Below, piece after piece: positions 16,590-18,269 of a stretch of 18,269 nt of DNA (the stretch's first letter is position 1; every line of letters starts with the position of its first letter). The position numbers were made by a program, and so were the translations under genes. Below the pieces are notes generated by a model, which was not told the DNA's origin, did not search any database, and saw nothing but the letters and a program-made list of their open reading frames with translations. Origin of the DNA: an uncultured Muribaculum sp. (GTDB lineage: Bacteria > Bacteroidota > Bacteroidia > Bacteroidales > Muribaculaceae); assembly GCA_910587665.1 (NCBI GenBank), contig CAJUMZ010000035.1, positions 1-18,269 of the forward strand. Reading direction: 5' to 3'.

Positions 16590-16661
16590 ATGAAAACAGT
16601 GATATTACCCGCTTTTTCACATCCCTCGTCCTCTTTATCGGGTAGTGATACCGGGCACTGA
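16590..16661 (+). CDS. Possible 23-aa leader peptide or small protein
   Basis: An ATG at 16590 opens a 23-codon frame, MKTVILPAFS then HPSSSLSGSDTGH, ending in TGA at 16659-16661. The stop lies about 30 nt before a strong terminator (16694-16724), an arrangement seen in attenuator leaders and small-protein transcripts. No gene that it could regulate follows on the plus strand. The RNA here can also fold (CAGTG 16597-16601 with CACTG 16656-16660; TACCCG 16606-16611 with CGGGTA 16639-16644), so the sequence may be kept for structure, not coding. The choice between the two is open. Confidence 0.3.
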   Translation: MKTVILPAFSHPSSSLSGSDTGH

Positions 16662-16691
16662 GGTTCTCATAAATAAATAGTTGAAACGTGA

Positions 16692-16730
16692 GAGGAGGCA
16701 TCAGTCGGTTTGACTGGTGCCTCCTTTCTG
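16692..16730 (+). terminator. Strong plus-strand terminator
   Basis: GGAGGCATCAGTC (16694-16706) and GACTGGTGCCTCC (16712-16724) form a 13-bp stem with one T-G wobble and a GGTTT loop, followed by TTTCTGATTT. The wobble would be an A-C mismatch on the minus strand, which supports plus polarity. The nearest plus gene ends 270 nt upstream. Confidence 0.85.
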
Positions 16731-16841
16731 ATTTGGTTTGCACAAACAGCGTTATTGATGGCAAAATTCCAGATATATTTATTATAACATAGCATAAATA
16801 TTAAAATAATGTTAATAACACGACAAATTGCAGCGAAATAT

Positions 16842-16873
16842 TTTGCCATGTCAAAATAATGCCCTACATTTGT
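16842..16873 (+). promoter_or_regulatory. Promoter of the candidate small RNA at 16880
   Basis: TTTG (16842-16845), a 19-nt spacer and TACATTTGT (16865-16873) match the Bacteroidetes promoter fully. Transcription would begin near 16880. Confidence 0.75.
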
Positions 16874-16879
16874 AACGTG

Positions 16880-16951
16880 TTTTTCATGGTATTAGATTTA
16901 AGGTTAACTAAGATTGGTTGTCGGGATGACAATCAATTTTTTTATGCCCTT
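16880..16951 (+). ncRNA. Candidate small RNA of about 70 nt
   Basis: A full-consensus promoter is followed at once by a 30-nt mostly unpaired segment (TTTTCATGGTATTAGATTTA and on) and then an 11-bp hairpin, GATTGGTTGTC / GACAATCAATT around GGGAT, with a run of T. The stem has G-U pairs on the plus strand that become A-C on the minus strand, so it is a plus-strand terminator. No gene follows in this direction; yqgE is convergent. This is the layout of a stand-alone small RNA. I have an impression that the 5' segment recurs in Bacteroidales genomes, which I cannot verify here. A 29-codon ORF (ATG 16886 to TGA 16975) overlaps the hairpin, so a short peptide is the alternative. Confidence 0.5.
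16911..16951 (+). terminator. Terminator of the candidate small RNA
   Basis: The stem of GATTGGTTGTC and GACAATCAATT has a GGGAT loop and is followed by seven T. On the minus strand it would lack both a T-run and full pairing, so it is unlikely to be the terminator of yqgE. Confidence 0.75.
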
Positions 16952-16983
16952 CGCGATAAGTGCTGTTACGCTTGATCACTGCC

Positions 16984-17586
16984 TCAATTCATACGCGGGT
17001 TTTGTGGATGATAAAGCCAGCCACGGTAATTTTTTCCCATCCGTTTTACTTGACGATGCCAATATCCGTCTTCCGATCCGGTAAGAAGTACTGCCGGGTC
17101 TGTGACCGGTGCAACGGCCCAGACGTTTTTACGCAACTCTTCGTTGAGTTGTCCGGCTCCCCATCCGCTGTAGCCAAGGCAAAAACGCATATATCCGTCA
17201 ATAGGCATCCCTGAATTTACATATTCAATCACCGCATCAAAATCACCACTTACATATAGCCCGTTGGCTATGCGCTGTGAGCCGGGGATTATGTCGTTAA
17301 GACGATGGACTACATACATGCGGTCGCACGACATCGGTCCGCCACAAAATACCGGTACGGGATCGGTGCGGCTCACCGAACTGACAAGGTCCGACAGCAT
17401 GTAATTGGTCTGCTTGTTCAAGACAAGTCCCATGGATGTCCCCGGCTGACCATGTTCGATGAGGCACAACACTGCATGATTAAAATAATTCTCTCTAAGA
17501 AAAGGCTCGGCGACAAGTATTGCTCCCGGATAAGCCTTTCTGCTTGGGAGATTGATATTAAATAAGATGCTTTCGAGTTTTTTCAT
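16984..17586 (-). CDS. YqgE/AlgH (DUF179) family protein
   Basis: The product is 200 aa and cytoplasmic. Family marks are GAILVAEPFL near the N-terminus, HAVLCLIEHG, GLVLNKQTN, VFCGGPM, and FCLGYSGWGAGQLNEEL, which is the most conserved part of the DUF179 fold. The biochemical role is unknown; AlgH of Pseudomonas is linked to regulation of alginate genes. I chose the ATG at 17586 because the start two codons upstream is GTG and no homologous residues would be lost. It is a single-gene unit, convergent with the candidate small RNA; its stop lies 8 nt from the end of the short frame there. A weak promoter candidate lies at about 17659-17688 (minus TTTG, 18 nt, TTTCTTTG). Confidence 0.92.
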   Translation of the reverse strand: MKKLESILFNINLPSRKAYPGAILVAEPFLRENYFNHAVLCLIEHGQPGTSMGLVLNKQTNYMLSDLVSSVSRTDPVPVFCGGPMSCDRMYVVHRLNDIIPGSQRIANGLYVSGDFDAVIEYVNSGMPIDGYMRFCLGYSGWGAGQLNEELRKNVWAVAPVTDPAVLLTGSEDGYWHRQVKRMGKNYRGWLYHPQNPRMN

Positions 17587-17805
17587 AGGCACAATTTATT
17601 CACACATTATTCACTCCCACTAAGATACAAAATATTTTTGGATTCACGTTACTATTTTCAAAGAAATAACATAAATAATTTTCGCAAATAAAGTAGTGGA
17701 GTAATTACTTAGTGCCTCGCGAAATTTCTATGCAATGCAAAATAATTGATAATATGAAAGTTAAATTATGCTCGTAAAATTGCTTGAAAAAAAGTTGTAA
17801 AAACA

Positions 17806-17838
17806 TTTGGAAGATTAATGAAAAACCCCTAACTTTGC
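17806..17838 (+). promoter_or_regulatory. Promoter of tRNA-Gln
   Basis: TTTG (17806-17809), a 20-nt spacer and TAACTTTGC (17830-17838) match the consensus. The tRNA begins 20 nt later. Confidence 0.85.
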
Positions 17839-17858
17839 ACACGCAAACCGATAATAAT

Positions 17859-17929
17859 TGCCTTGTGGTGTAATGGTAGCACGTCGGATTCTGGTTCCGC
17901 CTGTGAGGGTTCGAATCCTTCCAAGGCAA
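17859..17929 (+). tRNA. tRNA-Gln (anticodon CTG)
   Basis: The 71-nt gene folds as a cloverleaf: acceptor TGCCTTG with CAAGGCA, D stem GTG/CAC, anticodon stem with loop TTCTGGT (anticodon CTG at 17891-17893), T arm GAGGGTTCGAATCCTTC, and discriminator A. The first anticodon-stem pair (T27-C43) looks unpaired. CCA is not encoded. CUG anticodon reads CAG, so a separate UUG tRNA is expected elsewhere. Confidence 0.95.
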
Positions 17930-17936
17930 CACAAAG

Positions 17937-17978
17937 AAATCGCAATCAGCTTATTGATAGTTGGTTGCGATTTTATTT
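17937..17978 (+). terminator. Terminator after tRNA-Gln
   Basis: AAATCGCAATCAGCT (17937-17951) and AGTTGGTTGCGATTT (17959-17973) form a 15-bp stem with two wobbles and a TATTGAT loop, followed by a T-rich run. The tRNA is therefore a single-gene unit. Confidence 0.88.
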
Positions 17979-18035
17979 CGTCTATTTCGCACAACATTTG
18001 CACAACTGAACAGACGCGCCAACCCCAATTTTTCA

Positions 18036-18090
18036 GGGTCAGCGGATTTTCCCGGTGAGCGGGGAAGATGTCGGAGTATAGTGTTATCTT
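18036..18090 (+). repeat. Direct repeat, copy 1 (element left end)
   Basis: This 55-nt copy matches 18215-18269 at 53 of 55 positions. The two differences fall in the hairpin: here TTCCCGG/CGGGGAA has one G-G mismatch. It lies 107 nt after the end of the tRNA gene. Confidence 0.9.
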
Positions 18091-18093
18091 TGC
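18085..18093 (+). promoter_or_regulatory. -7 element inside the insertion-sequence end
   Basis: TATCTTTGC matches TAnnTTTG and sits at the inner edge of repeat copy 1. No TTTG lies 19-21 nt upstream, where the hairpin region is found instead. Confidence 0.55.
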
Positions 18094-18096
18094 AAA

Positions 18097-18269
18097 ATGA
18101 AACCAGACCAACTGCTCAGAGCAATCCTACCGGAAGTCCTGATAGACAACTTCGACATTGAACGATTTGAAAAAAGCGATACCCGCTTTGACATATGGCT
18201 TGATGAGAAGAAAGGGGTCAGCGGATTTTCCCGGTGGGCCGGGAAGATGTCGGAGTATAGTGTTATCTT
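18097..18269 (+). CDS. Transposase N-terminal ORF, interrupted and partial
   Basis: The first 39 codons read MKPDQLLRAILPEV, then IDNFDIERFEKSDTRFDI and WLDEKK. This resembles the N-terminal ORF of two-ORF Bacteroidetes insertion sequences (ISAon1-like, ISL3-related); the assignment is from recall. After codon 39 the reading frame enters the repeated element end and stays open (GVSGFSRWAGKMSEYSVI) to the window edge, so any product would be a chimera. The ATG lies only 3 nt after the TATCTTTGC -7 box (18085-18093), which suggests a leaderless or nearly leaderless mRNA. Confidence 0.55.
   Translation, partial: MKPDQLLRAILPEVLIDNFDIERFEKSDTRFDIWLDEKKGVSGFSRWAGKMSEYSVI
18215..18269 (+). repeat. 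Direct repeat, copy 2
   Basis: This copy runs to the window edge. Its hairpin, TTCCCGG TGGG CCGGGAA, is perfectly paired, so it may be the more intact end. It interrupts the first ORF after codon 39. Confidence 0.9.

Larger units (their letters stand above)
16580..16730 (+). ncRNA. Candidate structured small RNA ending in a terminator
   Basis: The segment contains a bulged stem (5 bp plus 6 bp, 16597-16660), a smaller stem (TTCTCA near 16664 with TGAGAG near 16689) and a 13-bp terminator. No consensus promoter is visible; a TTTG at 16512-16515 is followed after 17 nt by TACACTAT, a poor -7 box. The exact 5' end is therefore unknown and the start given is approximate. Confidence 0.35.
16419..16841. 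other. Intergenic region with a structured plus-strand element
   Basis: No conventional gene is seen. The first 160 nt are AT-rich. From about 16590 to 16730 there is a short ORF, a bulged stem and a strong terminator, listed separately. The tail, 16731-16841, is AT-rich without visible structure. Confidence 0.5.
18036..18269 (+). mobile_element. Left end of an insertion sequence, with its end repeated
   Basis: From GGGTCAGCGG at 18036 the sequence leads through a hairpin and a -7 box to a transposase-like first ORF at 18097. The first 55 nt recur at 18215-18269. This fits one element with a second copy of the same element inserted into its first ORF, though the right end is outside the window and no target duplication can be judged. 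Confidence 0.6.

Noticed and set aside
16573..16764. 63-codon minus-strand ORF over the terminator region
   Set aside because: It crosses both arms of the 16694-16724 terminator and the structured element; no promoter or protein family support. It could be the wrong reading of a conserved RNA.
17587..17592. GTG start two codons upstream for the yqgE-family gene
   Set aside because: The ATG at 17586 gives a family-typical N-terminus, and the two extra residues carry no homology.
17859..18060. Integration site of an island at the tRNA-Gln 3' end
   Set aside because: No second copy of the tRNA 3' end and no integrase are visible; the nearby insertion sequence begins 107 nt away and does not use the tRNA.

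Overview
The window looks like a chromosomal segment of a Bacteroidales gut bacterium, plausibly Muribaculaceae or a close relative; the family level is a guess. Pointers are repeated Bacteroidetes-type promoter elements (TTTG, about 19-20 nt, then TAnnTTTG), no Shine-Dalgarno sequences, lipoproteins, a BACON-GH5 glycanase, an Omp28-like protein, a tRNA without encoded CCA, and an insertion-sequence end that resembles Bacteroidetes elements.

Layout. (1) 1-324: no gene; two hairpins with minus-strand polarity, a C9 tract and a -7 element. (2) 325-2690: a plus-strand group of an acidic hypothetical protein, rsmI and a coiled-coil lipoprotein, closed by a strong terminator. (3) 2784-4414: a lone BACON-GH5 lipoprotein glycanase with its own promoter and terminator. 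(4) 4402-12033: a tightly packed six-gene operon, ftsY-rimO-isochorismate synthase-SGNH-SGNH-MBOAT, with a clear promoter and overlaps of 4, 8, 17 and 4 nt at the last four junctions. (5) 12042-15640: a two-gene minus-strand operon for large secreted proteins (one Omp28-like, one unrecognised) that share a 38-residue C-terminal tail; its DNA looks AT-richer than the operon before it. (6) 15848-16418: a DUF6155-like gene broken by a -1 frameshift. (7) 16419-16983: no conventional gene, but two successive plus-strand units that look like small RNAs or short-peptide transcripts, each ending in a strong terminator. (8) 16984-17586: yqgE on the minus strand. (9) 17806-17978: a monocistronic tRNA-Gln(CUG) with promoter and terminator. 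(10) 18036-18269: the left end of an insertion sequence, whose first 55 bases recur 179 bases later inside its own first ORF, at the window edge.

How the genes work together. FtsY (membrane targeting) and RimO (ribosomal protein S12 modification) are housekeeping genes that appear to drive the downstream genes. The isochorismate synthase would feed menaquinone synthesis. The two SGNH proteins and the MBOAT protein form a plausible envelope O-acylation module: MBOAT moves an acyl group across the membrane and the SGNH proteins transfer or remove it outside. The minus-strand operon makes exported proteins that may share one export or anchoring route.

No CRISPR array, rRNA, prophage or defence system was seen. 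The most interesting unexplained parts are the two small-RNA-like units at 16.5-17.0 kb, the acylation cassette, the shared tail of the secreted pair, and the repeated insertion-sequence end.
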